The notes: generated by a model not told the origin, from the sequence alone. A stretch of 64,000 bases of DNA from Leptodontidium sp. MPI-SDFR-AT-0119 (GCA_020726505.1 JAHLEZ010000036.1:124001-188000), one strand, 5' to 3'. Shown: positions 23,690 to 35,900, counted from the first letter of the stretch. A program made the numbers and translations.

Positions 23690-24940
23690 TCCACAAGAAC
23701 GCTTTAGGGCTTTTACTAATCGAATAAATCGCTAAATTGCCCGCGAGGAAGGTGGCTTTAATATAAAGTACGAAGTTATATAAGAATAACGTCGCTAAAG
23801 ATTTTAAGTTATAAGTATTTATTTCCTTATCTTTAATTATTTATTTCTATACTCTTATCTCTTACCCCTTTACTTTCGAGTATTAAATTAACTCTTTAGG
23901 TAATAAATAATTATTATAAAAGTATTTGCCTTATTATCTCTTATTTAAGAAAACGATAATAATAAGCTTAAAGATGTCTTTGGTAATATTAATAATAATA
24001 AGGATAAGCTTACTAGTAGTGCCTCCTTTACTTCTTTTATACCCTCTCGTTTTATTATTTCCTTAGGCAATCCCTTTTATTTTATAAACGTATTTGACTT
24101 TAATAATAATATCTTACTTATTTCTCGCCGCTCTCGTTATACTTTTATTTGCCTCTCCTTATTAAAATCTTTACTTCTTATTCGCGCTACTTATACGTTA
24201 TTAAGATAGTTATTTAAGTTTCTATTAGTACTTTAAAAACTCTTAAGAGAACATTAAATAAAGTTCTTAATCTCTAACTTTATAAACGCGCTAATATTTT
24301 TACTTCTTCTTATTAGTCTCATAAGAGTTTTAAGGGATTTTCACTAGTAAAAAGAACTCGTAGTATATATTTCTTTTTATTTATTTAAATTTTACTTTTA
24401 TTAATCGAGTATTAAAGTATATACTAATAATATTATAGGCCACGAATTTATTAATCCTTGTTTATTATATATTTAAGCTACCGCTTATAACAAAGGAGAT
24501 TGGGACTACTATTATATAAATATTACTTTAGCTAGTAGTCGTTGCTTTAACTATACTAGTAGCCACTTATACTTTCCCGCCACTAACGATCTTTTAAAGT
24601 ATAGTAAGAAATTAGTTTGTACTATTAATACTAACGATTAAAAGGTATGTGAATTCTTTTTTAATAGCTTATTAACGATTATTACGCTAACTATTCTAAG
24701 TTTGTTAAGAAGTATTACGTTACTATTAAGACTCTCCTTAATTATTTAAGTAAGTCTTTGAGCTTTAAAGAGGAGACTAATAAGATCGTTCCCTCTTTTT
24801 CGCGCTGTCCTTTTCTTAAGTATAATAAGAAAGATAACTTAAATAATGAGGCTAATACTAGAGTTAATAGAGTTACGAGAAAGCGTGGAAAATTTATAAG
24901 TATAGTAAATATATTTAAAAATATAATTAGTAGACGTTAG
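23690..24940 (+). pseudogene. Antisense gene-like module of Copia B1
   Basis: The plus strand, opposite to this element's gag-pol, carries a degraded reading frame that also occurs in the sister copy at 43206-44487. Near 23960-24190 it reads K-L-K-D-V-F, then I-N-N-N-K-D-K-L, then D-F-N-N-N-I-L-L-I-S-R-R-S. The last part, about 24560-24940, gives S-F-K-E-E-T-N-K-I-V-P, then Y-N-K-K-D-N and R-V-T-R-K-R. It differs from the sister copy by transitions and a 1-bp deletion near 24205. I recognise no family. See the B2 entry for intron evidence. It lies downstream of RNase H and upstream of the 3' LTR in the element's own orientation. Confidence 0.5.
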
Positions 24941-27900
24941 TTTAGAGAGTTTTAGGTTTAAGTGGGATTTAGTTAGGTTTTCGGGGATCCTTTTTATTTT
25001 TTATATAGAGTTTCGGTTAGGTTTTTTTTTATTTTTTTATAAATTTATAAGATCTTTGGCTAGGTTTAGCCGGATCTATTATAAGATTTAAGCGGAATTA
25101 GGTGGATTTCTAGTGTTTTAATTATAAAGATACTTAATTTATTAAGTAAAAAAGTTTTTATAAATGAAAATAATATAGAATTTCTTTATATAGTTTTAAT
25201 AAATATATTTAAAGCTCTTTAACTTAAGATTTGTGATTACTAAAGTTTAAGAAAGCTCTAAAAAGCTCGAATTTCTAGCGAGACAAATTCTTTGTGAGAC
25301 TATTAATAAGTATATTAGTAGTTAAAAGATATATTACTTTAAAGGATCCGCGAGTATACTCTTACTTTAACTATATATTATAAATATTAATATAACGTAA
25401 CTTTATCGCGATCCTTTTAGTATTATTTATAATAAGCTTAATAGTTTACTAATTATTATATAAAATCTCTTACGTCTTACTTAGATTAAGAGCTAGATTT
25501 TTGAAAAAGCGCTGAAGAGCTATAGTTTTTTTTACTTATATACTCTAATGTAAGTAGTTTTGCTTTAGTTATTAAAGTAGTAATTATTACTTATCTTAAT
25601 ACTTTCTAAATCATTAGCCTGCTAAATAAAAAGATCACGTAACTTTAAGATAATCGTCGTATCTTTATATTATTAGCGAAAGAGGCGTTAGAGGCAATAA
25701 TAATTACTTTATTATAGTGCCCACCGTAAATAATGCCTAAGAAGCGCGTATTAAATAAGTAGCGAATAAGTTAATATATTATAGTAAAGTGTTTAAGCCT
25801 AAAGTTTATTACGAATTGTAAGAGTAAGGCAATTATATATATAATATCTAGTCTTGTAATAATTACTACGTATAAGACGGAGCCTACTAGGATTTTGTGT
25901 TTAAGATTTATAAATATATAAGGCTCCTTTAAGTAAGAAGAGAGCCTTAAATTAGTTAAAGTCTTACTTATATACTTATATTAAAGGTAAGGGGAATCAC
26001 ATATTCTATAAAGTACGTGATTAACTCGTAATACTTAGCTAGGCTATTAAAAACCGGGTAGAAATTAATAGTATACTATTTTACTATCTATATTTCTTAA
26101 GATATTAATAAAGGCATTAATTACGTTAAAGCACTTAACTTCTAAATTAAAATAGGCTACGAGCGCTATAGTGATTTTAAAAGACTTTATAAAGAGCGTG
26201 CTAGCGTATATTAATATAATTATTACTTTACTTTAAAAATTACCCCGAACTATTATTCGAGAGCGGCATCTTAAGATATATCCGTCTTTATTAGGCTTGT
26301 ACTTAAAGACTTATATAAGCGGGACGAGTATATCTATAGTACTTGAATCGTACTTTTATAAGTGTTAGTATTTATATTTGTTTATATTCCTTATTTTTAA
26401 CTTATAGTCTTTTAGAAATTATCTTTTTATTAAGTAGTTCTTAAGATCGCTCTACTTCTTTAGCTCTAGTAAAAGATCTTAAACTTTAACTTTAAAAAGT
26501 GAGAGCTTTCCTTCTAGTAATAGGCGATTTACTTATATCGCTACCGCGATTATTAAATATATTATCTTAATTAATTCCTTAAAATCATCTTATTCTTTTT
26601 AAGATATATATTAATTAAGTATAAGCTTATAAAGAAGCTACTTAATTTCGGATTAAAGATTACTATACTTAATTAAAGTATGTTTATTAGAGTCTATACT
26701 CTTAAGGTTTAAGTCACCCCCGAGATTAAAGTTACCCTTTTAAAAGCGCGTTTTTTAAAGATAATAGTAAGTGTTATAAATACTTTATTACTTTTACTTC
26801 GTTTACACGGTCTCTCTCTTTTTCTTGTGTTCTTTACTAGCTTTTCTTAAGTACTTAAAGTTTTAGATTAAGCCGTGGCGGCCTTAACCTTTATTTAAGA
26901 GCGTATTATTACTTTCGTTTATCCTTATACATTTAATTAAGCTCTTAACACTTTAGTCCAAGGTTCTAAAAGCTTATCTTTAAGGAGTTAATTACTTTAG
27001 ACTTTTATTTATAACTTCTTAAGTTACTTAATTAAAGTTTTTAATTAGTTTTTCTAATATTTCTTCTAATAGTAATAACTTTACTCGCGAGTAATTCGCT
27101 TTTAAAGTAAATAATAGTATTTGAATCTCGAGTCTAGAAGCTCGAGACAGACTTCTAGCTTAGTCCTATAGTATATTTAACGCTTAATCTGTGAGTTATA
27201 TATTCTTACTTAGACGCGATCCCTTTAAGTCTTATTTTATACCTAGCGTAAGCCTTAGGTCGTACGTACTCGACCTCTACTCCTTGCCCTTTACTAGTAC
27301 TTTAACTAGCGTATCGTCTAATATAAAAGTAACTTTAGGAGTTAAAAGTCCCGTTATAATACTTAGTTCTTTAGTATCTTTTACCCCCGAGTTTTAACTT
27401 TTTAAAGTAGTAGTTAGTCCCTTAATAAGCTTAAAAAGTAATATTAAAGCGCTTTTAGTTATAACTGTCGCTTCCTTAATAATCTTATTACTTACAATAT
27501 TCTCTAGGATTCTGGCTTAGTTTACAATTAATTTATTTTCTTTAATAAGATTATAAATCGACTAAGCTTCTTTAACTATAATTATTACTTCTTCTTAACT
27601 TAACGTATAAAATAAGTCTTTATTAAAGCGTACGTTACACGTGACAATAATTTGGTCGAGACGTGGCACTTAGATCTTGTAAATATTAAAAGTATAAAAA
27701 CTTATTAAGTATTTAATATACGCACGTATATTTACTTTAAATACTCTTTTCTCTTGCCCTTTTGCTCGTTTTATTATTAATAAATATACTTTATACTTAA
27801 AGACGTAAATCTTATTCTAATTTAGTCTAAGATTTATAATAAGTTTCGTAATAAGCGCTAGATTATATTATTAAAAGTAGTTACGAAACTACTAATCTAG

Positions 27901-28701
27901 TGTTTTTAATAGTAACTATTAATTATTCAAGCGCTTAGGGCTCCTATTATATAAGTAAATACCTCCTATTACGTATTCAATGGCTAGTTTCGCGGGGAGA
28001 TTTACTAAGAGCCTTATTTTAATTCCTTTATTAATTACTTCTTAATTAGCCCTTTCGACGCCGTTATTTAGCTTATAAGTTAAGATAAGTAAAAGCTTAA
28101 GTTTAATTCCGAGCTTCTTAGCTTAGTTCTTATATCTCGTGAACTTATAAATAGTAATAACTGCCTTTTCTTAGTCGTGTTTTAGTTTGTATATTAAGAG
28201 TCTGAATTACTTATAAACCTAGCGTTTAAAGCTCTCGATACATTCGAAGATTATATTATACTCTTTATTTTAGAAAGTATAACTTACGAGTAGTCTACTA
28301 TACTTATCTTTAAGTAAAAGGAGCTAAGAGTTATTCCTAAATCTAATTAAATAATTAAAGAGATCTTAAGTGACTCTTTAAAATAGTCTAAGTAATTGTC
28401 TCTTGATTAGGCGTCTAGAGATTACTTGAAATACGTGGATAAGAGCGTAATACTTACACTTAATTTTCCCTATTGCCTTAGTAATCCTAACATTCTTGGC
28501 TAAGCTTATTAGCTTTCTTAAAGCATTTAGCCTTAAATATTTAGAGTATAAATGTTAATATATTTCCGTATTTGTCTTTAGTCTCTTATATTCTCGCGAT
28601 AGTTTATGGAATTTACTAATACTTTATTTAAGCGTTAAAAATATTACGGTACTTATAACACTAAAAGGGATCTCACAAGAGTTTAATAAATAGTTAGAAA
28701 G

Positions 28702-28990
28702 TGTGAAAATAGGTGGGACAATCAGAAGAGAGGAAGCGCAGTAGGTGAACACGTGATTAGAGACAAAGTAGATTGCTTGCTTGAGAGAAGAGCCATAAGG
28801 GCTCTTCGGTAGTTATATACACAATAATAGCTTCTCTAGAAGCTTCGATAACTACGTAATCGACTTCTCTAGAAGATTCGACTACGTAATCGAATACGAG
28901 AGTAATTTCCGAGCCGCGTAAGCAGTGGAGATTACTTCGGCTGTTCTCTAGCGTAGAATCGGCACGAGTTACCGAAGTCAAAATCTAACA
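28702..28990. mobile_element. Solo LTR (289 bp) inside Copia B1
   Basis: A 289-bp block, TGTGAAAATAGG at the left and AATCTAACA at the right, is absent from the sister copy at the matching site near 48570. It is flanked by GAAAG on the left and AAAAG on the right, a 5-bp duplication with one G-to-A change. TG...CA ends and the lack of an internal region fit a solo LTR of a family not otherwise present here. The base composition is normal. It contains a repeated CTACGTAATCGACTTCTCTA-type motif and a TATATACA element. Confidence 0.8.
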
Positions 28991-30612
28991 AAAAGCTTAT
29001 TGAATTTAAAGAATATAAGGTTTTACTTGTGAATTAATTATTATATAATTAAGTAGTCCCTTATAGGATCGTTTTCTTCTTTTTAGCGTAAAGTATAGTC
29101 TATTTTATAGTACTAAAGCCCGCTGTTATAAAGACAAGCTTTAGAGATAATATTAATATAAAATCCTTTTATAATAATAACGTCGTAAAGGGTTAAATTA
29201 AATAACTTACTATTTGAGTTTTTAAGAGACTCCTTTATGACGCGAATTCCGTGTTTTATAATTAAAAGTTAAGAGCTTTTATACTTTATAATATCCTCTA
29301 GTTTAGACTTAATAAATAATCTTAGTTCTAAAAGCGAACGATTATTAATTAAATTAGTTGTACTATAGTTATTAAGAAGAGTACTTGACGACAAGGGGTA
29401 GGCTAAGTCTTATATAAAGTAAACACTAAGTTAGTAATCTTTTATAAGACTTAGAACAATTATTACTTGTGCTTACGTGCCGCTCTTTGCCTCTTTATTT
29501 AAGATGTTTCTAAGGAACGTAGACTTACTTTTGCCCTTATTACTAGCGCTTTTAATAACGTCTTTAGGTAGCTTAAAGTATTAGTTTATTTAATTTAATT
29601 TAGTCTTATAGTCCCTTTTATTTACTACTAGTAAAGCGCTGTCGGATTTACATTACTGTAGCGTTATTTATTAAAGGATTTAGTCTAATATTTTTATTAA
29701 GGTTTTTTATATAAACCTTTTTATAAATAATAAGTTAAAATCAAGTATAATTTAAAGGGCTCTATCTATAAGTCCAATTATTCTAGTAAGGATATAACTT
29801 CTTAGGGGATTTCCCTTTTAAAGGTTTACGAGTATCTTTATTACCTTTTAAGGTCGCTTTATTATTAGACGATCGTTTATTAAGAGTAGCGAAGTATCTA
29901 TAACCTCGGGTTTTATAGCCTAATAAAGGAGCTTAGTATTAAGGACTTGATTTATTAGCGTAAAAGAAACGAGCTAGTTAATTAATAGTATAAGAAGGAA
30001 GAAGACTAAGAGTTTTATACTCTTAAATTTTCTTATTTTAACGCTTTACTTATAAGCGATTAAAGTTTCTTATTGTAATTAAAAAATTAACTATATTAAT
30101 CGTTCTTTTTACGTCTAATACCTTATATAATTAAGCTTTCTAAATTAGCTCTTAGTAAGATATAATTTATACGCGAGGGTTACTTTTCCCCTTAGTTTTA
30201 AGGGATTCCTAGTAGTCGTTTTATGTCTAAGTTTAAATCGATATTTCCGTTTAATAAAGTACTTCCTTAAGAGAGTGAAGGATCACTTGGATATTTATGC
30301 GCTTTTCTTACATTACTTAAGCTACTATAATACTAAAGAATTACTTAATTATACTTCTCTTAATTTAGTCATAAAGTTTAAAGTAGTTAGAAGCTTAGGA
30401 CTACTAAATTATACTTTAAAGGACGTGCTCTTTGGCCTTAGCTTCTACTTACTTTTAGAGTAACTTAAGGGTTATAAGGTTAGGCCTTATTAGTAACGTT
30501 AAGAGCGGTTTAAATATTCTAAAGTTCCCCTTTATATTAAGGGTTAAAGGCGTAAACGTTTAATTGCCTCCGCCCTTAGAACTTAAGCTAACAGTAGTTA
30601 TACTACTTACTA

Positions 30613-30848
30613 TCCCATGGTGTGGCAGTTCGCTTACGGCTTTTAGCGTGAAAATCTGAAATGAGTTCATTGAGCGCAAATAAGCTAGTAGAACAAAAAG
30701 AATTAGATAAAATGATACCTTTACTTCGAAATAATAATAGCTCTCTTGCAAATTAGTCTTTTAAAGCAAAGGGTGGTGAGTTGTGAGGCTGGAGCTGAGA
30801 GGTCTCTTTTGAAAACGGCGCTAAAAGCCGTACTGCCACACCATGGGA
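30613..30848. mobile_element. MITE with terminal inverted repeats (236 bp)
   Basis: The block is absent from the sister copy, where the matching site near 50170 reads CTTACTATAGTGC. The ends are perfect inverted repeats TCCCATGGTGTGGCAGT and its complement. The arms continue imperfectly through ACGGCTTTTAGCG. A TA (or AT) dinucleotide is duplicated at the borders, so a Tc1/mariner-type TA insertion is likely, but the exact edge is ambiguous by one or two bases. There is no transposase. It is not RIP-mutated although its host element is, which fits either late insertion or being too short for RIP. Confidence 0.8.
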
Positions 30849-31321
30849 TAGTACTCGAGGATCCAGGAGCTCTTCTAGCGTTTCCCAGAATTACTACTTA
30901 ATTATTTATTACTTAGGTCTTAAGTTATTCTTTATAAGTATATATAAAGAGCTAGTAGTTTATATTGTTTTTGGCATTAGCTTCCTCTACGAGCTTTTTA
31001 GTAGTTAGAGGAGTAGTGTTAAAGATTTTAAATAAAGACGTAATATCTTTTTTATTAAGGTCGACGTATAATTAAAGTCCGAGTATATTTACTATAAGCG
31101 TAAAGTATACAAACTATATTAGCTAATCTTCTAATTTATTATATAAGATCTTAGACAATAGGAGCCTAGTAGGTTCGTTAATGCTTGTGGAAGATATATT
31201 AAGTAATCGATATATAATTATAAAGTTAAAAGTAAAGGTTAAATAATTGTAGAACTTATTAACTAAAAGTTCTTCTACGAATACGCCGTGTAGCTTAAAT
31301 AAGATAAGTGTGGCTCTTAAT

Positions 31322-31515
31322 TGTCGTGTAAAAGACGAGCATTAGCTTAGGGGTTTAAAAGATTCTACGATTAAATAAGGTTTTAAAAAATGTGTTTAAA
31401 AATTAATTAAATTAAGCGTTATCCTCTTAAAGAGAGGAGCTAGAGACTAGGTTTATATACCTGGAGTGCTTACGCAAGTATACACTAGACCAAAGAACTG
31501 CGCTAGTGCGCGACA
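31322..31515 (-). repeat. LTR of Copia B1 (5' LTR)
   Basis: This 194-bp repeat aligns with 4328-4521. It runs TGTCG...GCGCGACA and is followed by the target duplication AGGGG at 31516-31520. Confidence 0.9.
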
Positions 31516-31835
31516 AGGGGATAGTAGCTTCCTAACCGCTCGCGCTACTAGGAGTCTCGGTCTCAGCTTTAGGGGGCGGTGACGCCGGCACTAGTGCACG
31601 AGGGCGAGTCCGAGCGAGAGGGGTCGACGGCGCATGATGTGATGCGAGGAGGGGCTACCTAGGAGGTTATAGTCGGTGTGGGCGTGTTAAAAGGGAGGAG
31701 GGGAAAGAAGGATAAAGGTCGAGGAGGGGATAGGTAAAGGTTCTTATACCTCGCGAAAGCGCCACCGGGCCCGTGCCCGCGCCTTGCCGCATGCAGCGGT
31801 CGCTAAACCCGGGGGGGCCAACACCACAGCCCAGA
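31516..31835. other. GC-rich block right of the nest, no gene seen
   Basis: About 320 bases of clearly higher GC content lie between the B1 LTR and very AT-rich DNA. They contain GCGCCACCGGGCCCG-type stretches and no open frame of note. A small hairpin, GTAGC paired with GCTAC, occurs at about 31523-31547. Because the block is not RIP-mutated it may be unique DNA, but I cannot assign a function. Confidence 0.5.
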
Positions 31836-31850
31836 TTATAATTTTAAGTT

Positions 31851-32108
31851 TTTTAATAATATTTTATTAAAATAATAGATATTTTATTACCCGAAAGCTT
31901 TTTCCTTCTTATTAAATATAATAATATAAATATTATTATTTTAACCTTTTTAATAATATTTTATTAGTCGAAAGCTTTTTCCCTCTTATTAAGTAAATAA
32001 TATAAATATTATTATTTTAATTTTTGATTATATTTTATTAAGTAATAGATATTTTGTCACTCGAAAGTTTTCTTTTTTCTATTATTTAAACTAATATAAA
32101 TATTATTA
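31851..32108. repeat. Three degenerate AT-rich tandem units
   Basis: Three units of roughly 75-95 bp each contain TATTTTATTA, then CGAAAG(C/T)TTT, then ATAATATAAATATTATTATT. They start near 31851, 31946 and 32019. The CGAAAG core is conserved in all three. No coding potential is visible. Confidence 0.6.
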
Positions 32109-33180
32109 TTTAAATATTAATAATAATAATAAGTAATATACGTATAAAATTAAAATTGTAAATAATATCGATAAATTAACGATTAATAGTTATTAAAAAA
32201 GACCAAAGTTAAAGTAACATTTCTTATGTTCTTATATTTTATAATTAAGTAAAGAAAAAACCGCGAGTTAAAGAAGTATAAATAATCGCTTATTATTTCC
32301 TTATTTTTGTAAATTTATATAGCTTAAAGATATTCGTTTTTTATAATTACGTAAATCGTGCTTAATATTATTACTTTCTTATACTTAATATTATAATAAA
32401 GTTAACGTGTTACTTCCTTTCCTTTAATTTAGAAATTATATAGATTATCTTAAGTACTAATAATAATAAGAAAGATATTTATAGTAAGAGTAAGCTCGTT
32501 TAGTTTAATATAAGATAAATATAAATATTTCGTAGATTTAATTAATTTAACTTTCGAGGTGTTCGTATAATTGAGTAATAAGAGATAAGATTAAAGGCTA
32601 GTTAAGAAATAGTCTCGAAGAATAATAATAAAAAAGGTAAAGAAGATATTATTATAAAAATTAAGAAAGGCGATATAGCGTAAGCTTTAACGCTTAAGAA
32701 TATATCTTTTTTATAAAGTAAAGTATTGTTTTAAGTATATTAATTTTAAAAGAGAAAAAACAAAAGTAATTCAAGATAAAGATAAGAAATTAATAAATAA
32801 GATTGCGTTTATTAGTTAAATAAGTAAAAGTACTTAAGTCTTACGTACACTAGAGTTTTATTAATTTATAATAATTTCTTAAATATCTCATTAGTTTTCT
32901 TTATACCGCGATTGTAAGGATAATACGCCGGCCGCATTATTTTAGTATAGCAATATACTAAAATAATCGCGCATAAACCCTTATATCGCCTTTTTTACGT
33001 TTATTTACCTTTTAGTATATTAATATAGTAATATATTAAAATAATTTTCCTTAAATATATATTAATATTATTAAAATCTTTAACTCACATTTTATTAACT
33101 AAAACTAAACTGCGTTAATATATTCATTCTACTTTTTACTAAGAATAACAAAAACTCAAATATACTTATAGATTATGTCA
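32109..33180. other. Extremely AT-rich DNA, no gene seen
   Basis: No coding frame or domain is recognisable. The stretch has the composition of old, saturated RIP. A perfect inverted repeat lies at 32936-32967. Confidence 0.6.
32936..32967. repeat. Perfect 14-bp inverted repeat
   Basis: ATTATTTTAGTATA and its exact complement are separated by the 4-nt spacer GCAA. A looser copy of the same motif follows at about 33013-33045. It may be a hairpin or a remnant of terminal repeats. Confidence 0.7.
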
Positions 33181-35900
33181 GTGCAGTACCGGTTTATGTA
33201 CCACGCCGTATATGCAAATATATTCTAATGCGAGTATAGTAATAAAGTAAATAATATATAGTTAAAAAATCTGTGTCTTTTTTAAGAGAGTGCGAGGAGA
33301 GCTAGACTATATATTACGAAACCCCACCGAATGTTCACCGAAACCAGTCCGGCTAGGTTCTGACCCCTGACTTTGACCCGCACCCCCTTTTCAGACCGAA
33401 GTATACTTAGTAAGGACTTGTGGACTAATAAATTAAGCTTCGATTTAATTAATAAAAAAAACTAACTTATTAGCCTTAATTTAAACTCTATTAATATGCC
33501 TCGTTATCACAAAACAACTAAGTAAGCGTCTAATTAGCCTTTATATATTCCAGTTATTACTTTATTATAAATTATTTACTAATTCTTTTAGATTTTTCTT
33601 CTTTATGTCTTAACTTATTTTTCCTTTTTTTTCGCAAGGCTTTATTATAAGGCGAGATACTTAACGACGAAATTATCTTTTATTATATTAATCTTATATA
33701 TTCGAATAATACATTAAATTAAACCTTTATACTTTTTTTACTTTTTTATCCCTAATTCCTTCCTTTTCCCTTCGTAATCCTTATTAATTTGAAGCGAAAG
33801 CTTGGACTATTATTCCTTATATAATAAGCGAGAATCACAAAGTAATTTAAGCTTTTATTAGTTTAATAAAGTAATAAAGTTTAGCGTATTTTACTTCGCT
33901 ACTCTAATAAATTAAAACTAAGTAAGTTAATTAATAACTCGCAAAACTTCCTAAAGACTCCACAGGGAATCACTCCTCTTACGACTTTAATAAAATAAAA
34001 TAAATTATCTCTGGCAGAAAAAAAATTAAGGTAGTTCTATTTAAAGAAGAAGAGAAAGAGTATCCTTAAATACTTATATTAGAATTAATTACTAATATTA
34101 AAGACAGAAATAGTTTATTATTAAGAGTATAAGACTAAATAAGTAAATATAAAATTAACGATAACACAATTAACTTCTTCTTTACCTCTTAGTTCTTACT
34201 AAGCTCTATTAAAGACTGTAATAAAGCCTTCAAATGTCACGTAAATTAGGGCAACTGGTTTAAGACACCCTTTATTTTAATAACGACAAGTATTTATAAG
34301 ATTACGTTAATTTAAATTCCCTCTTTTATAAAACACTAAGACGAAAAGGGTATTAAGTGTAAAAATAAGCTGACTATTATTAATACTTATACTTAATTTG
34401 CGAAGAGATTACTTATATTAAGTATAAATACGAAGCTTAATTACTATAATATTAAGACTTTATATAAAGATCGCCGAAATTATAAAAACTCCTTTTATAC
34501 TTTCTAGTACCTCTTCGTATTTAGAATTAGTATTAATAAGATTATTATAATATAATACTAATAAAATATTAAATAAACTACTTAGAAATCAGGAAAGGAC
34601 ATTAGGTATTAATTCCGGACAGTTGTTATTTTACTTTACGAGGAGTATAAAGTAACGAGAAAGGCAGGTCGATTAATAAAGTTTAAGGGTAAGTGCACTT
34701 ATTATAGTCATTGAGATTAAGTAACGACATACTTAAAAAGTAATAATATAAGAGGTTCGACATAAGGTAAATATATATAGAATATTAAGATATTTATAAA
34801 TAAAAGAGAGTAGATAATTTATATATATATATCTAAGGTTAACTAAATTCGTCTTTAATAAAGTAAGTTGCCTTTATACTTATATAATTTACTATAAAAA
34901 TCTAAATTAAGGCTTACTTAAACCCCAGCTCGGCATTTTTTAAAGTTAATATTCTAAAATAATCTCGCGACTTTAAATAGGCTCTTATTTATAAAGTAAA
35001 GGTTACTTACTTACCTTAAGAGTTATCGCTTAGTCGCGACTTCCTTTTTTAACTTAATCTTATAAGTAATAATTTACTTTACTCCTTCCTTTTTAGACCT
35101 TCCTTTTAGATTTTTATTTATAAATAATATTTTTCTTATTTTAAATTATTCCCTAAATAAATTAATAAGTTAATACTTAAGAACACTTTAATTTTGATAC
35201 TTTAAACTTACTTATAAATAATTATCTCCTCAAATCAACTCGAACACTAATCTACTATTATTTATATTAACTCCACTTAAGTAATAATATATATAAAAAT
35301 TAATTACATCTTACACTTAAAGACTTAATAATTAAGCTATTAACTCTAAAATCTTTTATAATTCTTGTTTCATTTATATTCTATTAATTTTTAAATAAAA
35401 TAACCTTAATAGCTAGAATCTCTAATTTATAGAACTAAGGCTTAATAATATTAGTAGTTATATTATTAACGCGTATAAAATTAATAAATATTACTTCTTA
35501 GTATTAAGAATAAGATTCCGCTTAAAAAATCTATCGTTTTCCGAGTAGACGAGTATCCCCTTAAAGTACACAAAGTCGTTCCCCAAAAAGCCGTACTTGC
35601 GCATAAGTAATACTAAACCCTAGTGTTTCTTAAGTCAAAATCTAGTGTGTAAAACGGTCTTCTAGCATCAGGGGTAGCCTTTGTAAGTGACTAGCAGCTT
35701 TTTAATAGGTGTTTAGGTTATAAATACGGCGTTAAAGAATAGACCTTGAAATACCCCACTTAATTAAAGCGCATCGTTTAGACTTGCCATTTTTGACCGC
35801 ATTAATTGCTTCAAGCACATTATACTTAGTATATTTTGACTTTATTGTCGTCTCAATTCGCATGCCAAAAATCAAGAAAATCGATAAGAGATTGAAATAA
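33181..35900. other. AT-rich relic with unresolved degraded frames
   Basis: A less mutated segment at about 33330-33410 contains CCCCTGACTTTGACCCGC. From 33496 (an ATG) to about 35050, two plus-strand frames are each broken almost only by TAA/TAG. This suggests a former coding element, but I cannot tell which frame is real and recognise no domain. No LTRs or terminal repeats were found. The DNA from 35500 to 35900 is less AT-rich and leads into the gene island. Confidence 0.4.

Larger units (their letters stand above)
25190..31197 (-). pseudogene. Copia B1 gag-pol, degraded and deleted
   Basis: On the minus strand the C-terminal RNase H region is readable at about 25210-25480, with I-K-L-I-I-N-N-T, L-R-Y-I-N-I-Y-N-I and N-I-L-I-N-S-L-T-K-N-L-S-R-Q-K-F. 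The integrase-to-reverse-transcriptase linker lies near 27330-27660. Gag begins near 31197, where the start codon has become ATA; the sister copy keeps ATG. About 340 bp of reverse transcriptase, including the F-Y-V-N-D-I active-site segment present in B2, are missing at about 25881. A solo LTR and a MITE interrupt the frame. Stops cluster at CAA/CAG-derived positions. Confidence 0.7.
4328..31515 (-). mobile_element. Copia element B1, outer member of a three-level nest
   Basis: Identical-length 194-bp LTRs lie at 4328-4521 and 31322-31515. They run TGTCG...CGACA and are flanked by the duplication AGGGG (4323-4327 and 31516-31520). The unit is split at 4672/23031 by a Gypsy element. Without the insertion and its duplication it is about 8.8 kb. 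Its order matches the uninterrupted sister copy at 42200-50844. Gag-pol is on the minus strand, so the 5' LTR is the right-hand one. The interior is heavily RIP-mutated. Compared with the sister copy it has gained a solo LTR and a MITE and has lost about 340 bp of reverse transcriptase near 25881. Confidence 0.9.

Noticed and set aside
28757..28981. Minus-strand 74-codon frame inside the solo LTR
   Set aside because: It falls entirely within a non-coding LTR with internal repeats.
30560..30751. Minus-strand 63-codon frame over the MITE
   Set aside because: It crosses the MITE boundary into Copia sequence, so it is a chance frame.
31518..31555. Possible tRNA fragment near the right LTR of B1
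   Set aside because: Only a D-arm-like hairpin is visible. The rejoined pre-insertion sequence gives no acceptor stem, anticodon arm or T-arm that I could recognise.
33496..35050. Specific transposase or polyprotein assignment for the degraded plus-strand frames
   Set aside because: Two frames are equally open after allowing for Gln-to-stop changes and neither shows a recognisable motif, so no product can be named.
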